Assembly: GCA_035772735.1 (NCBI GenBank)
Contig: JASDFA010000027.1
Span: 152,642,001-152,706,000, forward strand
Reading direction: 5' to 3'
Origin: Datura wrightii
Taxonomy: Eukaryota > Streptophyta > Magnoliopsida > Solanales > Solanaceae
Length of the DNA stretch: 64,000 nt
The notes under the pieces are model-generated. The model was not told the origin of the DNA, searched no databases, and saw only the letters and a list, made by a program, of their open reading frames with translations. The position numbers and the translations under genes were made by a program. Positions 46,911 through 58,275 of the stretch are shown here, one piece after another (positions within the stretch are counted from its first letter, which is position 1; each line of letters begins with the position of its first letter).

Positions 46911-47773
46911 TTACTTAGCCTTTACATTAGTCATTAAAGACGATATTGATCTGTTCGGAACAATAACACCGCCATCGGTAGAGTCAACCAACCAAACTCC
47001 CAACCTTGCAAGTCGATGCACATCCTTCACCAGCTCCTTCCTTCCCTCACCCACATGGTACACACTCTCTATAGAGAGTCTAGGAAGTTTGTCTACTGCT
47101 ACATTAGCCTTTCCAAGATGGTAAAGGAAACTTATGTCATACTCTTTGAGCAGTTCCAACCACCTCCTTTGCTAGTGATTGAGATACTTCTGGGTAAATG
47201 CATATTATGGACTCTTATGGTCCGTAAACACATCTACATGGACCCCATACAAATAATGCCTCCATATCTTCAAGGTGAATACACCTCCGCTAATTCAAGA
47301 TCATGAGTCGGGTAATTCTTCATATGAACTTTCAGCTGTCTAGAAGCGTAAACTATAACTCTTCCATGTTTCATCAATACACACCAAAGTTTGATCCTCG
47401 AAGCATCACAATACACCACAAACCCAATAGTACCCTCCAATAGAGTTAACACCGGTGCTGAGCTAAGTCGAATCTTCAACTCCTGAAAGCTTCTCTCACA
47501 ATCTTCCAACCACTGGAACTTCACTTTATTTTGGGTCATCAATGGCACTGGAATGGATGAAAAACCCTCAACTGGAATGGAGAATCTATAACTATCAGTC
47601 TTGGCGCTATTGGTCTCTCTCTTCCATATATGCACTGCCTCCGTCTGCTGGGTGTAAAAGACTATCTTAGGGAAATCCATATCCTGATGGAGCATAGGGG
47701 TCCTGCAATCCTTGTCTAAATAGCCCGCCACAAAATGGATAAACCTGCTCACTCGGGTCCTTTGAACAACCAA
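46911..47773 (-). pseudogene. gag-RNase H deletion fusion of element E
   Basis: One open frame, 47773 to 47270 (167 codons), starts in the gag capsid domain (RTRVSRFIHFVAGYLDKDC, RTPMLHQDMDFPKIVF), runs through AVHIWKRETNSAKTDSYRFS and continues without a break as VEGFSSIPVPLM, KVKFQWLEDCERSFQELK, VVYCDASR, YASRQLKV and HDLELAEV. Zinc knuckles, protease and most of RT are gone, yet the join is in frame. After a stop and frameshift, the end of RNase H (YHLGKANVAVDKLPRLSIES) is at 46911-47159, with the last catalytic Asp still there. Confidence 0.87.
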
Positions 47774-48381
47774 TAATCCTGGGATGTACTTTGATAAGCG
47801 AGTGAACTCAAGGGCATACTCCTATACCGTCATCTTCCCCTATTAAAGATTCACGAACTCAGCTGGCTTTAACTCCCTCATATCATGAGGGAAGAACCGA
47901 TCTAGGAAAGCAACATAAAACTCCTCCTAACTGACAAGGCCTACTACGATGGCCCTGCTGTCTCTCCATTATATGAACCATATGTGTGCGACCCCCTTCA
48001 ATTGATATGCAGCCAACTCAGCGCGCTCAACTCCATTCACCCCTGTGACCTAGGTGATCTTCACAATCTCTTCGATAAACTCATGTGGATCCTCGTCCAC
48101 CTTTGACCCATAGAATTCTAGCTGGTTCATTCTTAGGAAATCTCTAACTCGTGTTGCCGCCGCAATCCCATTTTGCAGAATATGCGCCATTGCCTGCTGG
48201 TTGACCTGAGCGGTCAAGGCCCGTGCTAACATTTGAATAGCTGCCTAAATTCAGCATGGGCAACCGACTCCGATGCATGATGCTCTTGGATTGGTGGGGC
48301 TTGTTGCTGCCCATCTCAATTGCCATCCTTGTGGCCATTTCAATTTCTATTCCTTCTACCGTTAACTCTACCGGGAGCCAT
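47774..48381 (-). pseudogene. gag N-terminal part of element E, degenerate
   Basis: ATG at 48381 opens MAPGRVNGRRN and stops after twelve codons. It follows a GATTCAG acceptor-like site. AHAEFRQL and the frame 48050-48232 (ARALTAQVNQQAMAH, TRVRDFLRMNQLEFYGSK, VDEDPHEFIEEI) continue in other frames, followed by the capsid blocks (ELAAYQLKGVAHIW, EEFYVAFLDRFFPHDMREL, EYALEFTRLSKY) with stops. It joins the fusion frame at about 47773. Confidence 0.86.
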
Positions 48382-48570
48382 TCTTCTGAATCGCGAATAG
48401 CATGAGTTAGGAGGATAGGGAGACATCTCACCGCAGGACATAAATCATGAAAGAAGGGAACATTTCTTGAATGTCTCATAGACTCTTCGTCATAAGTGTG
48501 GAGCACTTCACGCCCATGAAAAAGACTCTACTTAACACGGCTTTTAGACACCCTAGGAAACATCAAACCT

Positions 48571-48588
48571 ATTTCTCTGATTCCAAGT
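48571..48588 (-). other. Primer-binding site of element E
   Basis: On the minus strand AACTTGGAATCAGAGAAAT follows the LTR end; initiator-Met type with changes. Confidence 0.8.
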
Positions 48589-48803
48589 TTATTATGACCC
48601 AAATATAGGCCCCGATCAAGACATGGGACAAGGAACCTCGAGGGACTCCAATTGACCCATGGCATGAACATACATCTAACTAAATCCTGAAAATGATATA
48701 TCAACCTAATAAACTTAGTGAAAGTCTTAAATAAGCATAACATCATAAATACACAGGAATTTAAAGCTGATTACATTCTATGTCTGAAAACCTCTAACAC
48801 TGA
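48589..48803 (-). repeat. 5' LTR remnant of element E, 3' end
   Basis: 215 bases matching 42897-43110 of the 3' LTR. It breaks off at about 48803 against the middle of an LTR of element F in the opposite strand. The rest of this LTR, apart from 59823-60005, is missing. Confidence 0.85.
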
Positions 48804-49914
48804 TGGTATGGTTTGATTTGAAGCTTCTCATACACATGATTTCATATTTGAGACGTATTTGATGATTGAGCTTTGTCAATAGATGATGTTGAGCATCGTT
48901 GAATACCGATGTAGAGCATATGCATGTTTTTGCAAGTAGTGTCTAGCACCGAGTAGTCTAAGGGTTGATCACCCTATGCCTCATAACTATACGCCAACGT
49001 AGGTTATACTATTATATATATTAAATTGGGATCTCCCTGGTGAGGTATCCCCGGCCCTTTTGGGCCACGAGCTTGATATCGATATCATGGTATTATCACT
49101 AGCCCTGGTAACGCTTTAGACTGCTCTACCCACTTGAGTGTGATAATTGGGACCACGTAAGCTCTATCGTGGTATGTCGGTTAAAAGATGTGTCTCCCAT
49201 TGTTCCTCATGATTTTAGTTATGCATGATTATCATCAACGAGATTTCTTTATTTATGCATGTTCTAAAGCAGGTTTGACTTAATGTTCAGTTTTACTTAT
49301 AAATATTAGATTTCAGCTTTGAGTAAATTGATTCGGTCATGATGTATGTTATGTTATGATGAGATCATGATTTCAGAAAGAATGCATACAAGCCCTACTC
49401 TTAAATTCTTAATGTTTGTGTGATATTACACATTGTCTTAAAATGATTTTGTTTAATTAAGAGGTTTTACTAACTTTCTTGCTTGGTATATTCCATGTAC
49501 TAACCGCATACTCTATGCAATAATGTTTCATGATACAGGATTCGGTTCTTAGGCTCAACCCCAATCATAATCAGTCTACTGAGATAGCAGCGTACGTTTT
49601 TGGTGAGTCCTCATCTCCCAAGGACTTTACTACTTAGATTTCCTTATGTATTTTTAGTTTTAGTTTGTTAAGTTAGTTGAGGTCTTGTACTATTAAATCG
49701 TCATGTTTAGAAGCTTTTCAGACATATGGTCGTATTCAGCTTCAGATCATGTATTCTGATGTTATGTTTGATTTAGACTTCTACCAAGATGGTCGTGTTG
49801 ATTCTTCTCTTTTATTGATGGAGTTAGATGAATGCTTATGCCATGGGTTGACTTGGGGTCTCTTAGGGCTCCTTGTCCCGTTTTACAATCTGGGCCTCCG
49901 TTTGGGTCATGACA
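48804..49914 (+). repeat. 5' LTR of element F (3' half)
   Basis: Matches 58707-59822 of the 3' LTR, and ends GGGTCATGACA. Contains the AGTGTCTAGCACCGAGTAG segment (about 48936) and a donor-like GTGAGT at 49603-49608. The stem CTGTATC is decayed here, but TGATACAG is kept near 49531. The first half, about 1.15 kb, is deleted. Confidence 0.9.
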
Positions 49915-49936
49915 AACTGGGCATCAAAGCAATAGG
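49915..49936 (+). other. Primer-binding site of element F
   Basis: AACTGGGCATCAAAGCAATAGG directly after the LTR; initiator-Met type with several changes. Confidence 0.78.
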
Positions 49937-50123
49937 TTTGAAGTGTCCTAGGGTGTCTAAAATCTGCATTAAGTAGAGTCTTTTTCATGTATGTGAAGCA
50001 TGCCACACTTATGACGAAGAGGCTACGAGACATTTTACGAAATGTTCCTTTCTTTCATAATCTGTGTCGTGCGATAAAATGTCTCCCTATCCTTCTAATT
50101 CCTGCTATTCGCATTGCAGAGTC

Positions 50124-51350
50124 ATGGCTCCCCATAGAATGAATGGTAGAAGGAATGGGGATGGAGATAGCCAATGAGGATGGAAATGGTAACGCGCACC
50201 AGCAAGCCCCACCAGTTCAGGAGTACCAGGCATCGAAACCGATTGCCCATGCGAAGTTACGGGTAGCTATTTAGATGCTTGCACAGGCCTTGACCACTCA
50301 GGTCAATCAGTAAGCAGTTGCGCATGTTCCGTAAAATGGCAATGTAGCGGTGGCTTAAGTTCGAGACTTCTTGAGAATGAACCCGCCAGAGTTCCTTGGG
50401 ACAAAAGTAGATGAGGACCCGCATGACTTCCTAGATGAGATTGTGAAGATCACCCAAGTCATGGGGGTGAATGGAGTTAAGTGCACAGTGTTGGATTCGT
50501 ACTAGTTGAAAGGGGTCGCACACATCTGGTTTTGCCAATCGAAAGATAGCAGGGTTGCTAGGGAAGGACCGGTCACATAGGAAGAGTTCCATGTTGCATT
50601 CTTAGATCGGTTCTTCCCTCGTGAGATGAGGGAGCTGAAGGCACCTGAGTTCATAAATATGAAGCAAGGGAGGATGACGGTGTTGGAGTATTCCCTTGAG
50701 TTCACCCACCCATCGAAGTATGCCCCAGAGTTAGTGGCTGATCAGAGTAGATTCGTTCATGGTATAGCAGGCTATTTGGATATGGATTGTAGGACCGCTA
50801 TGCTTCACCGGGACATGGAATTCCCTTAGATAGCCTTGTACTCCCAATAGATGGTGGCAGCACATCTGAGAGAGAGGGAGGCCAAGAGGGCCAGGACCGA
50901 TTTACCACAGATTCACACAGCCGAGGTCAGGTGGTGGGCACCGACAGCAGACCCACTAGAGATCATCAGCCCCAGCATCTTCAGCATTAAGTGTGCCATC
51001 TAGGCCTAAGCATGATCAGATAGGGTGAGCATCAGGCTCTATAGGTCAGAGCAGCAGACCTACAGATTCTAATGTTCCAAGTTGTCACAGGTGTGGTCGG
51101 GGTCACATGGGTTAGTGTTTAGTAGGTACAAGTGCTTGTTTTGAGTGTGAGGAGCCAGAACACATGCTCAGAGATTGCCCAGCAGCGAGGAAGGATCACG
51201 ATGGGCATCGAGGCCCATATTCTAGTTCCGTAGCCCCACCCGTATGCTCACCACATTAGGGGGCATCTACTAGCACAGGTTGAGGTCAGCTCCAGAACAG
51301 ATTCTATGCCTTAGCATCCCGCCAGGAGCAGGAGGTCTCCGCGAATGTAG
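50124..51350 (+). pseudogene. gag of element F, degenerate
   Basis: ATG at 50124 opens MAPHRMNGRRNGDGDSQ and stops. It follows a GCATTGCAG acceptor-like site. VRDFLRMNPPEF, KVDEDPHDFLDEIVKITQVM and the capsid blocks (EEFHVAFLDRFF, 50626-50829 with MRELKAPEFINM, VLEYSLEFTHPSKYAP, GYLDMDCRTAML) follow. The zinc-knuckle pair at 51079-51180 is almost complete: CHRCGRGHMG, a stop in place of one residue, then CFECEEPEHMLRDC. Confidence 0.88.
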
Positions 51351-51720
51351 TCACTTATAAGTTACAAGTTTCCCATCTTGATGTTTATGCTTTGTTAGAT
51401 CCAGGGGCTTCCTTGTCTTTTGTGACACCTTATGTGGCCAGTAGCTTCAAAGTCAGTCCTGAAGTCTTGTCAGAACCCTTCTCAGTTTCTACTCCAATAG
51501 GTGATTCAGTTATCGCTAGATGGGTATATAGAGGTTGCCCGGTCTCAGTCCTTCAGAAAGTCACCTCAACATATTTGATAGAGTTATCCATGAACGATTT
51601 TGATGTTATCCTCGGTATGGATTGACTATTCACATGTTATGCCTCAGTTAATTATAGAACCCGGGTAGTAAAGTTCAGATTTCCAGGTGAGCCAGTCTTA
51701 AAATGGAAGGGTTGTTCTGT
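51351..51720 (+). pseudogene. Protease domain of element F
   Basis: The frame 51392-51625 begins LDPGASLSFVTPYVASSF, with the canonical active-site Asp and Gly, continues SPEVLSEPFSVST and ends DVILGMD before a TGA where Trp is expected (TGG to TGA). FTCYASVNYRTRVVKF follows. Otherwise well preserved. Confidence 0.88.
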
Positions 51721-52680
51721 TGTGCCTGTAGGTCGTTTCATTTCCTACCTTAAGGACAAAAACATGATTTCTAAAGATTGTTTGTACCATCTAGTTAGGG
51801 TTACGTATGTGACGTCTAATACCCTGACTACCCAGTCTGTCCCAGTAGTAAGTGAGTATCCAGAAGTCTTTCCTGATGATTTGCTGAGAATCCCTCCCGA
51901 GCGGGAGATTGATTTTTATATTGGCCTTCTTCACGACACGCAACCTATATCTATTCTCCCTTACAAAATAGACCCAGCCGAGTTATAGGAGTTGAAAGAG
52001 CATTTCAAGGACCTATTAGATAAGGCTTTCATTAGACCGAGCATGTCTCTATGGGGTGCACTGGTTCTTTTTGTCCAAAAGAAAGATGGTTTCCTTCGAA
52101 TGTGTATTGATTATCGACAATTGAACAAATTCACTATCAAAAATAGGTATCCTTTACCCAGGATTGATGATTTATTTGACCAAATTTGAGGTGCCAAGTG
52201 TTTCTCAAAGATAGATCTCAGATCTGGGTACCATCAGCTCAGAGTTCGATAAAGTGACATTCTAAGACAACCTTCAGGATGCGGTATGGTCATTATGAGT
52301 TTGCAGTTATGCCTTTTGGACTAATGAATTCTCCTGTTGCTTTTATGGACTTGATGAATAGGGTGTTCAAGCCATACTTGGATATGGTCGTGATTGTGTG
52401 ACATCTTGATATACTCACGGAGCGATGATGAACGTGTAGCTCATTCGAGAATAGTGCTTCAGACTCTCAAGGATCACCAATTACATGCCAAATTCAGCAA
52501 GTGTGAGTTTTGGTTGAACTCTGTAGGAATTTTTGGCCATGTGGTATCAAACGAAGGTGTGACGGTGTACTCATAGAAAATAGAGGTGGTGAATAATTGG
52601 CCTAGACTTGTTAATCCTTTGGATATTTTGAGCTTCTTAGGTTTAGCTGGATATTATTGAAGATTGGTTGAAGGTTTCTC
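51721..52680 (+). pseudogene. Reverse transcriptase domain of element F, degenerate
   Basis: GRFISYLKDKNMISKDCLYHLVRV leads in. RT blocks: LLRIPPEREIDF, LHDTQPISILPYK, HFKDLLDKAFIRPS, LFVQKKDGFLRMCIDYRQLN, KNRYPLPRIDDLFDQI, FSKIDLRSGYHQLRVR, YGHYEFAVMPFGLMNS and FMDLMNRVFKPYLDMVVIV. An eight-base deletion at about 52399 then removes the catalytic FID residues. DILIYSRSDDE, LKDHQLHAKFSKCEFWL, IFGHVV and ILSFLGLAGYY complete the domain. Stops at 51987, 52187 and in AGYY. Confidence 0.89.
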
Positions 52681-53257
52681 ATCAATTGCAGCACCTTTGA
52701 CCAAATTGACCCAGAAGAAGGTGAAATTCCAATGGTCAGAGGCTTGTGAGAAGAGATTCAAAGAGTTAAAGACTCGACTTACATCAGCACCGGTGTTAAC
52801 TCTACCGGAGGGTACTGATGGGTTTGTGGTGTATTTTGATGCTTCAAGGATCGGACTTGGGAGTGTATTGATGCAGCACGAGAAGGTTATCGCATATACC
52901 TCTAGATAACTAAAAGTCCATGAGAAGAATTACCCGACCCATGATCTCGAATTGGCCGTGGTGGTAAGCTCATTGAAGTTCTGGCGGCATTATTGGTATG
53001 GGGTCCATGTGGATGTGTTTACAGACCACAAGAGCTTGCAATATGTGCGTACCCATAAGGATTTCAATTTTCAGCAAAGGAGGTGGTTAGAGCTAGTCAA
53101 AGACTATAATATGAGTGTCCTTTACCACCTGGGTAAGGCCAATATAGTAGCGGACGTACTTAGTAGACTCTCTATGGAGAGTGTGTTTCATGTGGGTGAA
53201 GGGAAAAAGGAGCTGGTGAAGGATGTGCATCGACTCACAAGGTTTGGAGTTGGTTGA
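52681..53257 (+). pseudogene. RNase H domain of element F
   Basis: The frame 52664-52909 covers RLVEGFSSIAAPLTKLT, QWSEACEKRFKELK, APVLTLPEGTDGFVVYFDASRIGLG and YTSR, stopped by TAA at 52907. HDLELAVVVSSLKFW, YGVHVDVFTDHKSLQYV and YHLGKANIVADVLSRLS follow at 52952-53257. All four acidic positions are present. One stop and a frameshift near 53250 break it. Confidence 0.88.
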
Positions 53258-54745
53258 CTTGACCGAGGGAGGTGTTGTTATTCAAAACGGATCAGAATTG
53301 TCCTTGGTGACTGATGTAAAAGATAGGCAAAATGAGGACCTAATTTTGGTAAAATTAAAGGAAGCCATTCAAAATCGGAAGGTAGAGATCTTCTGCAAAA
53401 GGGGAGATGGTGCGCTTCAGTACCAGGGTAGCGTATGTGTTCCAGATGTTGATGATTTGAGGAACCGTATATTGCAAAAGGCTCACGGATCCATATATTT
53501 ATCTATCCAGGTGCTACCAAGATGTACCGTGACTTATGGGAAGTCTATTGGTGGAATGGCATGAAGAAGGACATCGAAGAATTCATAGCAAAGTGTCTGA
53601 ACTGCCAGCAAGTGAAGGTTGAGCATTTGAGATCGGGAAGCATGCTTCAGGATATCAGTATTCCTACTTGGAAGTGGGAATAGATCAATATGGACTTCAT
53701 CATAGGTTTCCTTGCACTCATCGACAATATGACTCCATTTGGGTTGTGGTAGACAGTTTGACCAAGGCTACCCACTTTCTACCGGTCAAAACCACAGATT
53801 CGGCAGAGGATTATGCCAAACTATATATTCGGGAGCTAGTTTGGTTTCATGGAGTGACCTTATCCATCATTTCAGCTAGAGGTACCCAATTTACCTCTCA
53901 GTTTTGGAAGCCGTTTCAAAAATGGCTTGGTATACAGGTTAAGCTCAGCACATCATTTCACCCGCAAACGAATGGCCAAGAAGAGCGGACAATCCAGACT
54001 CTCGAGGGCATGTTGAGAGCCTGCTCGATTGACTTCAAATGTAGCTGGGATGAGCATTTGCCTATTATCGAGTTTGCACACAATAACATCAATCATTCCA
54101 GTATCCAGATGGCACTGTTTGAGGCTCTCTATGGGCGAAGGTGTAGGTCGCCCATTAGATGGTTTGAGGTTAAGGAAGTGGCAATGATAGGACCAAATTT
54201 AGTTCACGAGGCTATGGAGAAGGTTCAGTCGATAAGGGACAGGTTGAAAACTGCCTAGAGCGCCAAAAGTCCTATGCTGATGTGAGAAGAAGGGAATTAG
54301 AATTTGAAGTTGATGATTGGGTATTTCTAAAGGTGTCTCCCCTGAAGGGAGTGATGAGGTTCGCAGAGGAGGGGAAAATTAGGCTCGCTGTGTCGGCCCG
54401 TACTGGATCGTGAGACATGTTGGCAAGGTGGCCTATGAGTTGGAGTTGCCCTCAGAATTAGCGTATGAGCATCCTGTTTTCCATGTGTCGCTCTTAAAGA
54501 AGTATTTTGGTGATCCAGCTCTAGTTTTCCCAGTGAATAGCGTTGGGGTGAAATACAGCCTTAGTTATGAGGAGGTTCCAGTAGAAATACTGGATCGTCA
54601 AGTTTGAAGGCTAAGGAATAAAGAGGTAGCTTCAGTCAGAGTGTTATGGCAAAATCAGTAGGTTGAAGGAGCTATGTGGGAAGCCGAAGCGGATATGATG
54701 GCTAGATACCCACATTTATTCTCTACCAGCTCAGTGCCATCTTGA
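53258..54745 (+). pseudogene. Integrase and chromodomain of element F
   Basis: The zinc finger has its Cys pair (AKCLNCQQVK, about 53592), while the His pair is split by a frameshift near 53495. A TAG at 53681-53683 precedes NMDFI. The 196-codon frame 53668-54258 carries WVVVDSLTKATHFLPVKTT, DYAKLYIRELVWFHGV and IISARGTQF (second catalytic Asp now Ala), then NGQEERTIQTLEGM with the Glu, and FEALYGRRCRSPI. FHVSLLKKYFGD and SYEEVPVEILDRQV are at 54410-54607, then RRLRNKEVAS and WEAEADMMARYPHLF with stops between. Confidence 0.9.
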
Positions 54746-54974
54746 GGTATCAGTTTTGCTCTCAAACTCTATTTAGTTTTCACGTTCGATTAATGTGTCC
54801 AAGTTTCTTTTATGAGTATGGATGTATGTATGACTCGTAAATTCAGTTCAGCTATGTAGTTTGAATCGGAGATAGACATTCTATCAGTTTTTGGCCTAAA
54901 TGATTAATATTTTAATATGATGATTGCATTTCTATACTTTTTTGTATGTTTTCCAACATTCGAGGACGAATGTT

Positions 54975-54990
54975 CCCAAGAGGGAGATAT
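54975..54990 (+). other. Polypurine tract of element F
   Basis: CCCAAGAGGGAGATAT directly before the 3' LTR start TGTTATATC. Confidence 0.87.
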
Positions 54991-57900
54991 TGTTATATCT
55001 CGGAATCCCAAAGATCATACCCAATAGTTGAAATAGGGAATAACTTAAAATCTAGCATCAGGCATAGAACGAGTCATGAGGAGACCTGTGAAAGCAACCC
55101 ACGAGTCGTGATGTGACTCGTGGGGAGGCCCAGATAATGAGTTTTTAGTTTGGGAAACACGGTCCCCATGAGCGTGACCACGATTTATGGTCAGGCCATA
55201 TGAGTCGTTAGGTCAGCCATGGGGTGGGTGAGTTAGAAAAGAGAAGAGGAGAGGCAGTGCACTCGACGGGAGGACCCCATGAATCGTGGTCAGTCCCTAT
55301 GATTCTTTGGTTGAGGCATGACCAAGTAGGGTATAAAATTTATTGAGGCTGAGGCAGTGTACATCACGGGTCATGCCACGACTCTTGGCCATAGAGGACG
55401 AGTCCTCAGGTCCCTCGTCGGGACTATCTGGCAGTTATTTTCTTCGAGTTTAGCAAGGGCTTTTTCGTAATTTCTATGATCCTAAGGCCTAAACTACATC
55501 GTTTTGAGTTATGAATGATGACTTTTAAAGGGATTAAGTTCATTTTAGTCCTTATTCATCCATGCATGAAAGGTAGAAGGTGAGAGAGGGTGATCAAGCT
55601 TAGTGTTCTTAATTTCCCTTCAAATTCTTCTTGGGCTATCAAAGAAGTGTAAGAATCAGCTACCAACAGGTATTTAGGGTTATGAATGGGTGAATTCTTT
55701 CACACCCATGCCCAATCCCTCTCTAAATCATCAATGTTCTATGTCTAATCTATGGTTTAACCCAACACATGAATTTTCAAATTTTTTGCATGGGTATAAT
55801 TTAAATATGTTTTTACCATTGAATAATTGTCACACCCCGCCTTGGGGGGTATGACTGGCACCTGGTGCCCTACTAGGACCTGAACTGCTGGACTGCTAAG
55901 CCTGGGCATATCTGGTGCCTGGCTGGCTCTAACTCACATTTCTGGAAACAAAGAGCTATATAACGACTGTAAACACAGCCCTCGGCCCATTGGCCTATAG
56001 CCTCCTGTACCTGTAATAACAGCTGACCACAACACGCAACTATAGGGAAACCTATGCGGGCCGACAAGGCCACCATGCTGTCTAGTTATCTGCAACTCAG
56101 CAATGAAATACTAGAAAGCTACGTGACCGGCAAGGTCACCACTACTGTCAAACTTATGGCCCCACACGGCCAACATGAAAGAAGCAAAAGTACTAACAGC
56201 TAACAACTGCACGGCCTCACACAACCGGCTCAACTGACCACAGGGAAATATACAGACTGTAAGCCTCTAGGAATAGCAATAGAAATGATCGAGACAGTGC
56301 CCCAACCTACCCATACTATACAACAGAAGAAACTAAAATACACCTCTGGAATTCAGTCTCCGGATAACAGGAGCTGAATGCTCGATCGCTGACAGGAATC
56401 ACGTGGTATTGCCTACTCATCTATGAGTACCTGCCGGGAAGTAATGCAGCGCCCCACCGGGCGTCAGTACCGCTGGTATTGAGTATGCAAAGCAATAACT
56501 GAAAGGAATATCTGAAAACAATAATATAACTGATGAAACTGAAGTAAAGAGAATAGATTAATTGTCTGGTAATGTAAATCATACCTTCTCTCAATCCTTA
56601 CTGGAAAGGATAGGAGTCATACCTGGAGACGTATCGTGCTACTGCTGACCTACTCGTATCTAACATAACATGGCATAACATAACATAGCACACACCAACC
56701 TTACCCGGCCCCCATAAGCCGGGAGGTACAATCAGCACAGAATCTATACCCCTACCCCAGTCATCCCATCTTATATAAACCCTGTAAGCATCCTACCGGT
56801 CCCCTGGGTATGCACTTGGGATCGCTGAGCCCCTGACTATAACTGCATCTGAGTCCGGAAGACTCTTGAATCAACACCCCGGGCGTATCCGCTCGACGGG
56901 GGTGTATAAGGGCCGACCAAGGCACAATATGGGGAAAACTGGCATCCCATCTTTGTCCCCTGTGGGACGGCATACCACTCCGTAGAGTGACGTATCCTCG
57001 TCCTCTGGCGGACGAGTCGATACAGTTATTAACCCTGGGCGGTCATGGATGCTAGGTAATCCAACCCCAAACAACACAACGGTCTCAACTAGTAATATTG
57101 TCCGCGTATCTCACATGCTGAGGCTAATAGGGGTAAGGTATCGTATATATATTACATGCTGAGCTAATGATAGTAATCTGTACGTATTTAATACGTGCTG
57201 AGGCAGGTAAATATATATAAATATGAATATAGTCTCCTGCCGGGCTGTACTGGGGCAAATGCTATACAAGATAGTGTTTCTGCTGAAAATTATGTTGTTT
57301 GCTGAGTTTCTGTATTAACATGATTTCCTATTCCTAACATGCTTTCTAAACTTCATTTTAGCCTGCTATTCTTTTTCTGAAGTGCTTTACGAATATTGCA
57401 TTGCTTTGCGGGGTTTCAACTGAATACAACATCTTAACATTTCGTATTACATCACATACTGGGCATGCTGTGCAGTTTCTAACACTTGTGCTGGAATCTA
57501 TATCGTACTAGTAAGTTTCACGCAAGTTACAACTTGATGCTTCTAATACCGTATCAACATTCATAATAAACGTAACACTTGACTGCTGAACATTCTACTG
57601 GCCTGTACATTACTATACTGTACCAATATTACTTAACTTGCCGAGGGAACTAGCTTTACATACCTTATCCTTGAACTATTCGTCTGTCGGACGAGGCTCG
57701 GCCGGTACTTCAACTGTTTTCTCCCAACTGCATTCGTAAATATGTCAATCAATACTAAATACAACTTTATTTCAAAAGGCAACGTCACTTTCGATATAGT
57801 TTATAGCCTAAACTTAGGCTTATCGAAAGACGGCCAGAAACTCGCTATTTTTCAGAGGTCCAGAAGGGAGAAATATTCACTTCACAGCTAGGAACACATA

Positions 57901-58162
57901 GACACTAATTTAGAGAAATTCCACTTACCTTAGCTCGGTGGCTCGACGATTCGTCGGTCGTATTTCACGAAACTGAATCCGTAGGAATGCTCCCTGCTGC
58001 TAAATACCTCAGTATCTGGAGTTAATTTGAATTTGGGCAACGTTTAGCAGCGTAATCAGACGAAAATTATATTATTTCTTCGATCCTTTTCCCTTCTCTA
58101 TGTTTGCCCCCTGTTTTCTAAAATTTCTTAAGTGTTTAAATGTTTTAAGCCTGAAGTGGGCT

Positions 58163-58171
58163 TTATATACT
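58163..58171 (-). promoter_or_regulatory. TATA box of solo LTR J
   Basis: On the minus strand TATATAAAG lies about 230 bases from the LTR start, with two inverted repeats directly upstream. This is the expected place for the LTR promoter; transcription is not shown. Confidence 0.5.
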
Positions 58172-58190
58172 TGGGCCTGGACAAGGCCAA

Positions 58191-58275
58191 CGTGTCACGG
58201 AGCCAACGCGGAGGCCCCTCCTCCGTGACACGCTGCCATCGCGGAGGGGCTCTGCCTCGGCTCCTTTCGCGATGG
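58191..58275. repeat. Two adjacent inverted repeats in solo LTR J
   Basis: CGTGTCACGGA (58191-58201) is the exact reverse complement of TCCGTGACACG (58222-58232). CCATCGCG (58236-58243) is that of CGCGATGG (58268-58275). Both loops are GC-rich and share GGAGG/CCTC segments. They sit immediately upstream of the TATA box on the minus strand. Confidence 0.9.
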
